Source: an uncultured Alistipes sp. (GTDB taxonomy: Bacteria; Bacteroidota; Bacteroidia; Bacteroidales; Rikenellaceae). Taken from it: a DNA stretch of 64,000 bases. The notes below the pieces were generated by a model, which worked only from the letters and a program-made list of their open reading frames with translations, was not told where the DNA came from and made no database searches. The stretch is taken from the NCBI GenBank assembly GCA_948736885.1, contig CAPXWY010000005.1, positions 1 through 64,000 of the forward strand, read 5' to 3'. This document shows positions 54,049 through 63,810 of this stretch, one piece after another. The stretch's first letter is position 1. Every line of letters begins with the position of its first letter. The translations under genes were made by a program, and so were the position numbers.

Positions 54049-56664
54049 TTACAATTTGGTCAATTTAGCGAATTTGGCCAACAGGGTCTTTTCGCCCGCA
54101 CCGTCGAAAGCGATGCTCAACTTGAGATCGCCGGCCAGCGTTTCGATGCGGCGGATAATGCCGACGCCGAACTTGGGATGCTCGACGCGCTGTCCCACAG
54201 CATATTCACCGGCCGACGACGGGGCGGGTGCAAACGATGCGGGGCGGGCATCCAGCCGCCGCATGCCCTCGGTGGAGGGGCGGGGCGTCCTCACCAGCGC
54301 CGGATCGGGCGCCGTGCGCGGCTTGGAAGCGTCGAAACGCTGGCTGCCCGCCGAAGCGCCGCCGAAGCGGGACCCGCCGGAAGAAGCACCGTAGCGCGAA
54401 GCGTTCCCCCGGCTGCCGGCCGACCGGTCGTCGCCGGCGGCACCGTATTTTCCGCCCGAAGAATAACCGCCCTGCGTCCGGCCGCTGCCTTGCGGCGTAC
54501 GGGAAGCATAACGATAGGCCGGGCCGCTTCCGTATCCGTGTTCGTCTTGGCGCCCCGCACCGTCCTTCTGTTTGAAACGGTAGTCGAACCGGCGGCGCAG
54601 CTCGTCGATGGCCGAACCGCCCTCCTCGCGGCTGCGGGGCTGCCCGTCGTCGGACTCGACGACGGTTTCGAGATACTGCGGGTCGATCTCGCGCAGGAAA
54701 CAGCTCGGACGCGAGAACTCCATGTTGCCCCACTTGAAACGCATCTCGGCGTAGGAGAGCGTAGCGGCGACCTTGGCACGGGTCAGCGCCACGTAGAACA
54801 AGCGCCGCTCCTCCTCGAAGCCGTCGGGCGACTCCATGGCGCGCTGCGAAGGGAACAGGTTCTCTTCGAGGCCGACGATATAGACATATTTGTATTCGAG
54901 CCCCTTGGCCGAATGGACGGTCATCAGGGTCACTTTGTTGCGGTCTTCGGGATCGTCCTTGTCCATGTCGGTCATGAGCATGACGTTCTGCAGCCACTCC
55001 TCAATGGTGGCCTCCTCGTCGGGCTTGCGTTCGCCGCCGCGGATTTCGGCGTCGCGCTGCTCCTTGAAGAGCTGCATGGAGTTCAAAAGCTCCTCGATAT
55101 TGTTCAAGGCCGAAGCCGCCTCGGGCGTATTTTCCTTCCGATAGACGGCAAGAATGCCCGACTTCGACGCAATCTCCAGCCCGAAGTCGTAGAGTCCCTT
55201 TTCGGTGCGGGCCAGCGAGAGCTGGCGGATCATGGCGACGAACTCCGCAACCTTGCGAACGATGGCTTTCTGCACGGGGTCGGCCGGCACTTCGGCCACC
55301 AAGGCGTCGACGGCCTCCCACATGGAGACGCCGCGCTCGGCGGCCAGCTGTGCGCTGCGCTGCACGGTGGTGTCGCCGATGCCGCGCACGGGATAGTTGA
55401 CGATGCGCCGGAACGCCTCGTCGTCGCGCGGATTGACGACCAGCCGGATGTAGGCCATCAGGTCCTTGATCTCCTTGTGGTCGTAGAACGACGAACCTTT
55501 GTATATTCTGTAAGGAATGCCGCGGCGGCGCAGGTTGTCCTCCAGCACGGCCGACTGGCTGTTGGTGCGGTAAAGGATGACCGACTCGGACCACTCGTCG
55601 CCGGCGGCCCGCACGCGGTCGCGCAGGTCGGAAACCACCTTTTCGGCCTCCTCGCGGTCGGTATAGGCCTTCAGTACGCGGATCTTCTCGCCCCGCTCGC
55701 CCTCGGAAAAGCAGTGCTTCTCCATGCGCCGGGAGTTGCGGACGATGACCGAATTGGCCGCATCGACGATCGTGCGGGTCGAACGGTAGTTCTGTTCGAG
55801 CTTGAAGACCTTGGCGTCGGGAAAATCTTTCTGGAACGAAAGGATGTTCTCGATCTTGGCGCCGCGGAACGAATAGATCGACTGCGCATCGTCGCCCACG
55901 ACGCACACCCGCGAATGGGTCTGCGACAGGCGCCGGATGATGATATACTGCGCATAGTTGGTGTCCTGGTACTCGTCGACCAATATATATTGGAACTGCT
56001 CCTGGTAACGGGCCAGCACGTCGGGACAATCGCGCAGCAGGATGTTGGTCTGCAGCAGCAGGTCGTCGAAATCCATGGCGCCGTTGTGCTTGCAGCGCTG
56101 GCAATAGATGTTGTAGATGTTGCCGAACTCGGGAATCTGCCCCTGACGGTCTTCGGCAGCATAGGTGGCGTTGGCCAGGTAGGCGCCCGGCGTCACCAGC
56201 GCGTTCTTGGCGAACGAGATGCGCGAAGCGAGGCGGGCCGGCTTGTACTTCTCGTCGTCGAGGTTGAGTTCGCGGACGATGGTTTTCAGCAGGTTCTTGC
56301 TGTCGGAGGGCTCGTAGATGGTGAACGACTGCGGGAAACCGATGCGGTCGGCGTTCTCGCGCAGGATGCGCGAAAAGACCGAATGGAAGGTTCCCATGCG
56401 GATGTAGCGGCTGCGGTTGTCGGGCATCATGGCGGCGATGCGCTCGCGCATCTGCTCGGCGGCCTTGTTGGTGAAGGTGAGGGCCAGGATGTTGAACGGC
56501 GCCACGCCCTGCCCGATCATGTAGGCGATGCGCGACGTCAAAACGCGCGTCTTGCCCGAGCCGGCGCCGGCGATGATGAGCGACGGCGAATCGTAGTTGA
56601 CGACGGCCGCGCGCTGGGCGTCGTTGAGTCCTTCCAGTATCTTCGATGCGGCATCCTGTTCCAT
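54049..56664 (-). CDS. UvrD/PcrA-type DNA helicase
   Basis: An 871-residue SF1 helicase for repair and replication-transcription conflicts. The motifs are in order: GLNDAQRAAVVNY, AGAGSGKTRVLTSRI, ILALTFTNKAAEQM, ILVDEYQDTNYAQY, LEQNYRSTRTI and VTLMTVHSAKGLEY, then FYVALTRAK. Residues about 690-815 are a Gly/Ser/Arg-rich linker, and the C-terminal ~50 residues (VGQRVEHPKFGVGII) match the Tudor-like domain that contacts RNA polymerase in PcrA. The ATG at 56664 is chosen over the frame to 56700. It lies 20 bp downstream of the GH43 gene. Confidence 0.95.
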   Translation of the reverse strand: MEQDAASKILEGLNDAQRAAVVNYDSPSLIIAGAGSGKTRVLTSRIAYMIGQGVAPFNILALTFTNKAAEQMRERIAAMMPDNRSRYIRMGTFHSVFSRILRENADRIGFPQSFTIYEPSDSKNLLKTIVRELNLDDEKYKPARLASRISFAKNALVTPGAYLANATYAAEDRQGQIPEFGNIYNIYCQRCKHNGAMDFDDLLLQTNILLRDCPDVLARYQEQFQYILVDEYQDTNYAQYIIIRRLSQTHSRVCVVGDDAQSIYSFRGAKIENILSFQKDFPDAKVFKLEQNYRSTRTIVDAANSVIVRNSRRMEKHCFSEGERGEKIRVLKAYTDREEAEKVVSDLRDRVRAAGDEWSESVILYRTNSQSAVLEDNLRRRGIPYRIYKGSSFYDHKEIKDLMAYIRLVVNPRDDEAFRRIVNYPVRGIGDTTVQRSAQLAAERGVSMWEAVDALVAEVPADPVQKAIVRKVAEFVAMIRQLSLARTEKGLYDFGLEIASKSGILAVYRKENTPEAASALNNIEELLNSMQLFKEQRDAEIRGGERKPDEEATIEEWLQNVMLMTDMDKDDPEDRNKVTLMTVHSAKGLEYKYVYIVGLEENLFPSQRAMESPDGFEEERRLFYVALTRAKVAATLSYAEMRFKWGNMEFSRPSCFLREIDPQYLETVVESDDGQPRSREEGGSAIDELRRRFDYRFKQKDGAGRQDEHGYGSGPAYRYASRTPQGSGRTQGGYSSGGKYGAAGDDRSAGSRGNASRYGASSGGSRFGGASAGSQRFDASKPRTAPDPALVRTPRPSTEGMRRLDARPASFAPAPSSAGEYAVGQRVEHPKFGVGIIRRIETLAGDLKLSIAFDGAGEKTLLAKFAKLTKL

Positions 56665-56683
56665 GCCGGCAAAATTACGATTT

Positions 56684-58372
56684 TTATTCGCCCGATGCAA
56701 ACATCGCGGCCGAAAGCCGCCCGGTGTAGAGTCCGACGATCACGCCATTGAAGCCGCGGGCCCGGACGGTGCTCAGATTGCGGGTGTCGACCCCTCGGGC
56801 CAACGCGACGAACGGCCCGTCGCCCCAGGCATATTCGAGATCGCAACGCCCGCCCGCGGTATGCACGCGGAGCCTCAGCGACCCAGCCGTATCGGGCCCG
56901 ATGGGCGCCGAAGCCAGCAGAGCGGTCGGCCCGTCGGCCCGCACGGCCACCACGGCGCTGTCGGTCCGGCCGAATAGCAGATAGTGTTTTTCGTTCTGGA
57001 AGAAGGCCAGGCCGCCGAAGCGCTCCCCGGCGACGGACGACGCCACCGTTGTCTCCACCGTGAAATCGGTGTGCTGCTGCCGCACGCCCACGAACGCAGG
57101 GTTGGCCGTGCAGCCGATCGTACGTCCGTTGTCTCGGAGCACGAGGCCCCGGCCGTCGGTGCGCAGCCACTCGCCGCGGGGCGTGCGGATCGTCAGCCAA
57201 CGTTCGTCGAGACCCTCGGCGAAATCGGTGCTCCAAGCAAAATTGCCCGTCATGGGGCGAAGCGCCGCATCGGGTTCCAACCCCTCCTTGCGCACGACGG
57301 CAGGCACCGCCCGGCCCTGCGGCAGAATGACGGGGAATCCCTCCTCCCATGCAACGGGCAGCAGGAAAGTTTCGCGCCCCGTGTTGTAGAAATCGTCGGC
57401 ATAGGGCCGGCATCCCAGGAAAAAGGCATACCACCGGCCGTCGGGCGTACGCACCATGTCTGCATGGCCCGTGCTGGACACCTTGTCGGAGCGGTCGGCC
57501 GGGAGGTCGCGCTGCGTAAGGACCGGATTGCGGGCGAAGGGCACGTAGGGGCCCTTCACGCACGACGATTTGAGCGCCACCTGCGAATGGCCCTCGTAGG
57601 TGCCGCCCTCGGCGGCCAGCAAGATGTAGTCGCCGTCGTGCTTGTAAAGATGCGGCCCCTCGATCCACTCGGGCTGCGCGGCGACGTCGATGCCGCCGTC
57701 GAGCAGCAGCACCCGATCGCCCGTCACGCGGTCGGCGGCCGTGTCGTACTCCCACAGCCACAGGGCGCGGTGACCGCTCCACTGCGGCCGGCCGGGAGGC
57801 ATATCGTTGTGCAGCAGATAGGCCTTGCCGTCGTCGTCGAAGAAGAGCGACGGATCGATGCCGCCGACCTCGGGCAGCGGAATCGGGTCGCTCCACTCTC
57901 CGTCGAACGGATTGCGGCTCTTGACCACGAAATTGCCGATGCCGTCCACGCAGGTATTGACGACGTAGAACGTATCGTTGTGGGGATTGTAGCTGATGTC
58001 GGGGGCGTAGATGCCGCGGTTGAAGCGCAGCGAGTCGAGCGGCACCTGCTCCGGGCGGTCGAGCACGAAGCCCAGCTGCCGCCAATGGACCAGGTCGCGG
58101 CTGTGGAAGATCGGGATCGAGGGATAGAACGCGAACGACGAATTGACCAGGAAGTAATCGTCGCCCTTGCGGCAAACGCTCGGATCGGGATGGAAACCGG
58201 CCAGCACGGGATTGAAATATTCATTGCGGGAGTCGATCTCCCGCTCGAAACGGGCGTCGCGGCCCTCGTAGGAGAACCCGGCGAAACGAACCTCGTCCGA
58301 GCCGAGCGAACGGCATCCGCCGAACAACGCGACGGCGCCGCACATCAGAAAAAATCTGCGAAATGCGATCAT
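56684..58372 (-). CDS. GH43-family glycosidase with C-terminal beta-sandwich, lipoprotein
   Basis: A 562-residue protein with a lipobox (LFGGC, Cys20). The five-bladed propeller carries the three GH43 acids: Asp63 in FHPDPSV, Asp173 in GGIDPSLF and Glu238 in IEGPHLY. The last ~200 residues (from FAWSTDFAEG on) form the concanavalin-like domain seen in xylosidase/arabinofuranosidase subfamilies. It probably removes xylose or arabinose from plant polysaccharide side chains outside or at the outer membrane. No SusC/D genes are adjacent. It is the first gene of a unit with uvrD, GT2 and nth. Confidence 0.92.
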   Translation of the reverse strand: MIAFRRFFLMCGAVALFGGCRSLGSDEVRFAGFSYEGRDARFEREIDSRNEYFNPVLAGFHPDPSVCRKGDDYFLVNSSFAFYPSIPIFHSRDLVHWRQLGFVLDRPEQVPLDSLRFNRGIYAPDISYNPHNDTFYVVNTCVDGIGNFVVKSRNPFDGEWSDPIPLPEVGGIDPSLFFDDDGKAYLLHNDMPPGRPQWSGHRALWLWEYDTAADRVTGDRVLLLDGGIDVAAQPEWIEGPHLYKHDGDYILLAAEGGTYEGHSQVALKSSCVKGPYVPFARNPVLTQRDLPADRSDKVSSTGHADMVRTPDGRWYAFFLGCRPYADDFYNTGRETFLLPVAWEEGFPVILPQGRAVPAVVRKEGLEPDAALRPMTGNFAWSTDFAEGLDERWLTIRTPRGEWLRTDGRGLVLRDNGRTIGCTANPAFVGVRQQHTDFTVETTVASSVAGERFGGLAFFQNEKHYLLFGRTDSAVVAVRADGPTALLASAPIGPDTAGSLRLRVHTAGGRCDLEYAWGDGPFVALARGVDTRNLSTVRARGFNGVIVGLYTGRLSAAMFASGE

Positions 58373-58584
58373 AAGGTCTGAAGGTACGAAAATTCGTTCG
58401 CAAAAACAAATTTCGGCCGTCCGATTTTGCCCCTCCGTTTCCGGCGGCGCACCTCGGGAAGCCGGCCCGGCCCGACGGCAGCGCACGCATCGCAAATCGT
58501 CCGCCGAATGCGGCCGCCGAGCCGAAGCCGCGGAAAAAACGCCGCACGAAGAAAAAACGGCGTCCGATTTTCGGAATTTTGCAA

Positions 58585-58592
58585 TATCTTTG
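58585..58592 (+). promoter_or_regulatory. -7 box of the Bat operon
   Basis: TATCTTTG, 65 bp before the moxR ATG; the 285-bp gap to the divergent GH43 gene contains nothing else recognisable. Confidence 0.6.
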
Positions 58593-58657
58593 TCTCTGCG
58601 TCCGTTAAACGCCATGCGGACGCGCCGTTCGACCGAACAAGTACAAACATACGCAAT

Positions 58658-59656
58658 ATGAGCGAAGTCATCAACATCAAGGAACTCAACGAACGCATCG
58701 AGCGCGAATCGGTCTTCGTCGACACGCTGCGCAGCGAAATGGGCAAGGTAATCGTGGGCCAGGGCCACCTGGTCGACACCCTGCTGATCGGCCTGCTCTC
58801 CAACGGCCACATCCTGCTGGAGGGCGTGCCGGGACTGGCCAAGACGCTGGCCATCACCACGCTGGCCAAGGCCGTCGACGCCGCTTTCTCGCGCATCCAG
58901 TTCACCCCCGACCTGCTGCCCGCCGACCTGCTGGGCACGCTGATCTACTCGCAGAAGAACGAGGATTTCGTGGTCCGCAAGGGACCGATCTTCGCCAACT
59001 TCGTGCTGGCCGACGAAATCAACCGCTCGCCGGCCAAGGTGCAGTCGGCGCTGCTCGAAGCCATGCAGGAGCGGCAGGTGACCATCGGCGAGGAGACCTA
59101 CGCCCTGCCCCGGCCCTTCCTGGTGCTGGCCACGCAGAACCCCCTGGAGCAGGAAGGCACCTACCCGCTGCCCGAAGCGCAGGTCGACCGTTTCATGCTC
59201 AAGGCCAAGATCTCCTACCCCAACAAGCAGGAGGAGCGCGACATCGTGCGCATGAACCTCTCGGGCGCCGGCATGCCGGAAGTGCGCAAGGTCGTCTCGC
59301 CCGAAGACATCGTCAAGGCCCGCAAGGTGGTCGAAGACGTCTACATGGACGAGAAGATCGAGAAATACATCATCGACATCATCTTCGCCACGCGCGAACC
59401 GGGCGAATACAGCCTGGGCAAACTGCAGAGCCTCATCGCCTACGGCGGTTCGCCCCGCGCGTCGATTTCGCTGGCCAAGGCCGCCCGGGCCTACGCCTTC
59501 ATCCGCCGCCGCGGCTACGTCATCCCCGAGGACGTGCGCGCCGTGTGCCACGACGTGCTGCGCCACCGCATCGGTCTGACCTACGAAGCCGAAGCCGAGA
59601 ACATCACCTCCGAGGAGATCGTGACCGAGATTCTGAACAACGTAATCGTACCCTAA
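58658..59656 (+). CDS. MoxR-family AAA+ ATPase
   Basis: A 332-residue MoxR ATPase. Walker A is GVPGLAKT (56-63), Walker B is FVLADEINR, and NPLEQEGTYPLPEAQVDRF is the sensor region. MoxR proteins act as chaperones for partner VWA-domain proteins; several such partners follow in this operon. The start is the ATG at 58658; a frame from 58427 is rejected because the promoter box lies inside it. Four bp separate it from the DUF58 gene. Confidence 0.95.
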   Translation: MSEVINIKELNERIERESVFVDTLRSEMGKVIVGQGHLVDTLLIGLLSNGHILLEGVPGLAKTLAITTLAKAVDAAFSRIQFTPDLLPADLLGTLIYSQKNEDFVVRKGPIFANFVLADEINRSPAKVQSALLEAMQERQVTIGEETYALPRPFLVLATQNPLEQEGTYPLPEAQVDRFMLKAKISYPNKQEERDIVRMNLSGAGMPEVRKVVSPEDIVKARKVVEDVYMDEKIEKYIIDIIFATREPGEYSLGKLQSLIAYGGSPRASISLAKAARAYAFIRRRGYVIPEDVRAVCHDVLRHRIGLTYEAEAENITSEEIVTEILNNVIVP

Positions 59657-59659
59657 GCG

Positions 59660-60619
59660 ATGCTGGAGAGCGAAAACCGTTTCGTGAGGCCGGGCGCCGC
59701 ATCCGACCCGTCCAGTCCCTGCCGCGACGAGAAGAGCAGCGCCGAAGCCAACGATCTGCTCCGGCGCGTCCGCAAGATCGAGATCAAGACCCGCGGTCTC
59801 TCCGACGAAATCTTCGCCGGCAAGTACCACACGGCCTTCCGCGGACGCGGCATGTCGTTCTCCGAAGTGAGAGAATACCGCGCCGGCGACGACATCCGCG
59901 ACATCGACTGGAACGTGACGGCCCGTTCGCGCAAGCCCCACATCAAGGTCTACGAGGAGGAGCGCGAGCTGACCATGATGCTCCTGGTCGACGTCTCGGC
60001 TTCGCGCGCCTTCGGGTCGACGGGCCGCCTCAAGCAGAACATCATTACGGAGATCGCCGCGGTGCTGGCCTTCTCGGCCTCGAAGAACAACGACAAGGTG
60101 GGCTGCATCTTCTTCTCGGACAGAGTGGAGAAGTTCATCCCGCCGAAAAAGGGACGCAGCCACATCCTCACGATCATCCGCGAACTCGTGGGCTTCCGGC
60201 CCCGGTCGCAGGGCACGAAGCTCTCCGAGCCGCTGCGGCTGCTGACCAACGTCAACAAGAAACGCTGCACGACCTTCATCCTATCCGACTTCCTCGACCC
60301 GGCGCATGACCGCGAAGCGCTGGAAGACGCCCTGAAGATCGCCGGCAGCAAACACGACCTGGCCGCCATCCGCATCTTCGATCCGCGCGAAGCCGTCATG
60401 CCCGACGTAGGGATCGTCGAACTGCAGGACGCCGAGAGCGGCTGCAAGGTGTGGGTCGACACCTCCTCGCGCGCCGTGCGCGTCCACTATGCCGAAGCGT
60501 GGCGCACCCGCAGCGCTGCCATCGAAGAACTGCTGCGCCACCACCGCATCGACACGGCGACCGTCGCCACCGACGGCGACTACGTGGCCGAACTGATCAA
60601 ACTTTTCAGACAACGATGA
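59660..60619 (+). CDS. DUF58 domain protein
   Basis: A 319-residue protein of the MoxR-associated DUF58 family. The conserved block YRAGDDIRDIDWNVTARS is followed by a VWA-like region with LLVDVSASRAFGS (a DxSxS MIDAS). No membrane segment is obvious. Its stop overlaps the next ATG (ATGA), so translation is coupled. It is likely a client or partner of the MoxR ATPase. Confidence 0.93.
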   Translation: MLESENRFVRPGAASDPSSPCRDEKSSAEANDLLRRVRKIEIKTRGLSDEIFAGKYHTAFRGRGMSFSEVREYRAGDDIRDIDWNVTARSRKPHIKVYEEERELTMMLLVDVSASRAFGSTGRLKQNIITEIAAVLAFSASKNNDKVGCIFFSDRVEKFIPPKKGRSHILTIIRELVGFRPRSQGTKLSEPLRLLTNVNKKRCTTFILSDFLDPAHDREALEDALKIAGSKHDLAAIRIFDPREAVMPDVGIVELQDAESGCKVWVDTSSRAVRVHYAEAWRTRSAAIEELLRHHRIDTATVATDGDYVAELIKLFRQR

Positions 60620-61584
60620 AACGACTCCCGCTCCTGGTTCTGCTTTTCGCAGCGTTCGGCGCCCGGGCTCAGAGCCCGAGGCCGGTCGTCACGGCCCGTG
60701 TCGAACCCGACAGCGTGATGATCGGCGACCGCTTCGACTACATCATCGAGGTGGAAAAAGATCTGGTGCAGGTGGTGCGCTTCCCGGTTTTCCAGCCCGG
60801 CGAAAACCCCGGCGCCCTGGTGCTGGTGGAGGAGGCGCCCGTCGACACGCTCCTGCGCGAGGGGCGCCGCATGAAACTGCGCAAACGCTACCGCATGGCC
60901 GTTTTCGAGGAGGGACACCACGATTTCGGCACGGCCGAAGTGTTCTATGCCGACAAGAACATCGTCGACACGCTCCGCTCCGAAAACGACCTCACGCTGG
61001 ATGTCGCCACCTTCCAAATCGACTCCACGTCGCAGTCGATCTACGACCTCAAGCCGCAGCGCACGCTGCCGTTCCGTCTGGGCGAAATCCGCGGCTATCT
61101 GCTGTGGGGGCTGCTGGCCGCCATCGGGCTGGCGCTGCTCGCAGCGGGCGTGCTCTGCTGGCTGCGCCGCCGCGGCTCGACGCTCGGAGGACTCTTCGCC
61201 GCGGTGCCGGCCCTGCCGCCCCACGTCGAGGCGATCCGGGCACTGGAAGAACTCCACAACCGGAAACTGTGGCAGAACAACCGCCATAAACAATACTACT
61301 CGGGACTGACGGACATCCTGCGCACCTACATTGCGCGCCGCTGGGAGATCGGCGCCATGGAGATGACCTCCGACGAGATCATCGCCGCCATGCGCAGCAT
61401 CGAACTGCCCGACAAGGCGCGTGCGGATCTCACGGCCATCCTGCGCGACGCCGATCTGGTGAAGTTCGCCAAGGCGACGCCCGACGCCGGGCAGAACGAA
61501 GCCGACTACCTGAAAGCCTACTATTTTGTGGAGGAGACCAAGCCGGCGACCGAGCAGGCGGAGGAGACTCCCGATAACCGATGA
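60616..61584 (+). CDS. BatD-like membrane protein of the aerotolerance operon
   Basis: A 322-residue protein with a signal peptide (1-19), an extracytoplasmic beta-rich domain, one membrane segment (about 160-180) and a cytoplasmic helical tail. The extracytoplasmic part opens VVTARVEPDSVMIGDRFDY, as in BatD-type or DUF4381-like proteins. It could contact the VWA proteins BatA/BatB in the membrane. The exact family name is less certain than the operon role. Confidence 0.75.
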   Translation: MKRLPLLVLLFAAFGARAQSPRPVVTARVEPDSVMIGDRFDYIIEVEKDLVQVVRFPVFQPGENPGALVLVEEAPVDTLLREGRRMKLRKRYRMAVFEEGHHDFGTAEVFYADKNIVDTLRSENDLTLDVATFQIDSTSQSIYDLKPQRTLPFRLGEIRGYLLWGLLAAIGLALLAAGVLCWLRRRGSTLGGLFAAVPALPPHVEAIRALEELHNRKLWQNNRHKQYYSGLTDILRTYIARRWEIGAMEMTSDEIIAAMRSIELPDKARADLTAILRDADLVKFAKATPDAGQNEADYLKAYYFVEETKPATEQAEETPDNR

Positions 61585-61588
61585 CACG

Positions 61589-62389
61589 ATGCAGCGACTG
61601 CTTTACATACTTCTTCTTTTCGCCGCCGCGGGCGCCCGGGCGCAGCAGATGCCCGAGCGCCGCGACGTGCGCCAAGGCAACCAACTCTACGACCGCAGCG
61701 ACTACCTGGGCGCCGCCGAACGCTACACGCAGGCCCTCGACAAGGACCCCGCATGCTACGAAGCGCTCTACAACCTGGGCAACGCCTTCAGCAAGGCCGG
61801 CATGCACGAAAAGGCCGAGCGCACCATAACCCGCGCCGCGGCCGACACGCTGCGCACCGACGCCGACCGGGCCCAAGCCTTCTACAACCTGGGCAACACC
61901 CAGTTCCAGCAAAAGAAATACAAGGAGGCGCTCGAAAGCTACCGCCGCTCGCTGCTGCTCGATCCGGACGACATGGAAGCCAAGTACAACTTCGCCTACA
62001 CCAAGAAACTCCTTGAACAGCAGCAGGATGACGACAACAACGGCGGCGGCAAGGGGAACGGCGGTGAAGGCGGCGGTCAGAACGACAACAACCAGAACAA
62101 CGACGACGAGCAGCAACAGGACGAAAACCAAGACCCGGAAAACGACGAACAACAGCCCGGCGACAACGGCGAGGAAGACCGGGATGAAACCCCGCAGGAC
62201 GAATCGTCCGACGGCAGCTCTCCCGACCCGGAAGACGAAACGAGCGACGACGGACGACCGCTCCCCGACGGTCTCTCCGAGCAGGAAGCCGAACAGATGC
62301 TCGACGCCATCCAGGCCCAGGAAGACCGGACCCAGGAAAAACTCAAGGAGAAACAGGGCCGCGTGGTCCGCGGCAGGAAGAACTGGTGA
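61589..62389 (+). CDS. TPR protein of the Bat operon (BatC/BatE-like)
   Basis: A 266-residue exported protein. The signal peptide (1-19) is followed by TPR repeats (RQGNQLYDRSDYLGAAERYT, ALYNLGNAFSKAGMHEKAER, AFYNLGNTQFQQKKYKEALE) and then a ~95-residue low-complexity tail rich in Gln, Asn, Asp, Glu and Gly from about residue 140. The ATG at 61589 starts at the signal peptide. After its stop the operon is interrupted by a ~400-bp insertion. Confidence 0.85.
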   Translation: MQRLLYILLLFAAAGARAQQMPERRDVRQGNQLYDRSDYLGAAERYTQALDKDPACYEALYNLGNAFSKAGMHEKAERTITRAAADTLRTDADRAQAFYNLGNTQFQQKKYKEALESYRRSLLLDPDDMEAKYNFAYTKKLLEQQQDDDNNGGGKGNGGEGGGQNDNNQNNDDEQQQDENQDPENDEQQPGDNGEEDRDETPQDESSDGSSPDPEDETSDDGRPLPDGLSEQEAEQMLDAIQAQEDRTQEKLKEKQGRVVRGRKNW

Positions 62390-62395
62390 TTTTTT

Positions 62396-62410
62396 GAATT
62401 CACAATTCAC
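62396..62410 (+). repeat. Left inverted end of the insertion in the Bat operon
   Basis: GAATTCACAATTCAC, perfect 15-bp inverted partner of 62781-62795. Confidence 0.75.
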
Positions 62411-62428
62411 GATTATGAATTCACAATT

Positions 62429-62777
62429 ATGAAAACCGACAACGTGGTTTCCGAAAAAAGCCTGACATTCGCCATTCGCAGTCCGGCTTTACCAGCATCT
62501 CACACGCGAGAAACACGAATATGTTCTCTCCAAACAGATGCTGAAAAGCGGAACCAGCGTCGGCGCCAATATCCGAGAAGCTCTGCGGGGACAACCTCGA
62601 CAAGATTTCGCCGCCAAAATGAATAAGATCAACGAAACGGAATATTGGCTCGAACTTTTATACAGAACGGATTATATTACGGACAAGGAATTCCGAAGCA
62701 TATTTGCGGATTGCAAGGAGCTGGTCAAAATACTGACCAGCATCGTCAAAACAACGAGGGAAAAAACCGAATTGTGA
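62429..62777 (+). pseudogene. Frameshifted four-helix-bundle (23S rRNA intervening-sequence / S23-like) protein
   Basis: Two frames give one protein when joined. Frame 1 from 62429 encodes MKTDNVVSEKSLTFAIR; after about 62480 the homologous frame continues VRLYQHLTREKHEYVLSKQM and then LKSGTSVGANIREALRGQ, matching the TIGR02436 four-helix-bundle family (23S rRNA-intervening-sequence proteins; the DGR accessory protein Avd has the same fold). The 3' part is open from 62538 to 62777 (79 residues). The shift looks like a 2-base loss or 1-base gain near ATTCGCAGTCCGG. It is probably inactive as read, unless frameshifting or sequencing error applies. Confidence 0.78.
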
Positions 62778-62780
62778 ATT

Positions 62781-62795
62781 GTGAATTGTGAATTC
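62781..62795 (+). repeat. Right inverted end of the insertion in the Bat operon
   Basis: GTGAATTGTGAATTC, inverted partner of 62396-62410. Further GAATTGTGAA direct copies lie on both sides. Confidence 0.75.
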
Positions 62796-62813
62796 CGAAT
62801 TGTGAACTGATAA

Positions 62814-63806
<993 letters not shown>

Positions 63807-63810
63807 AGCC

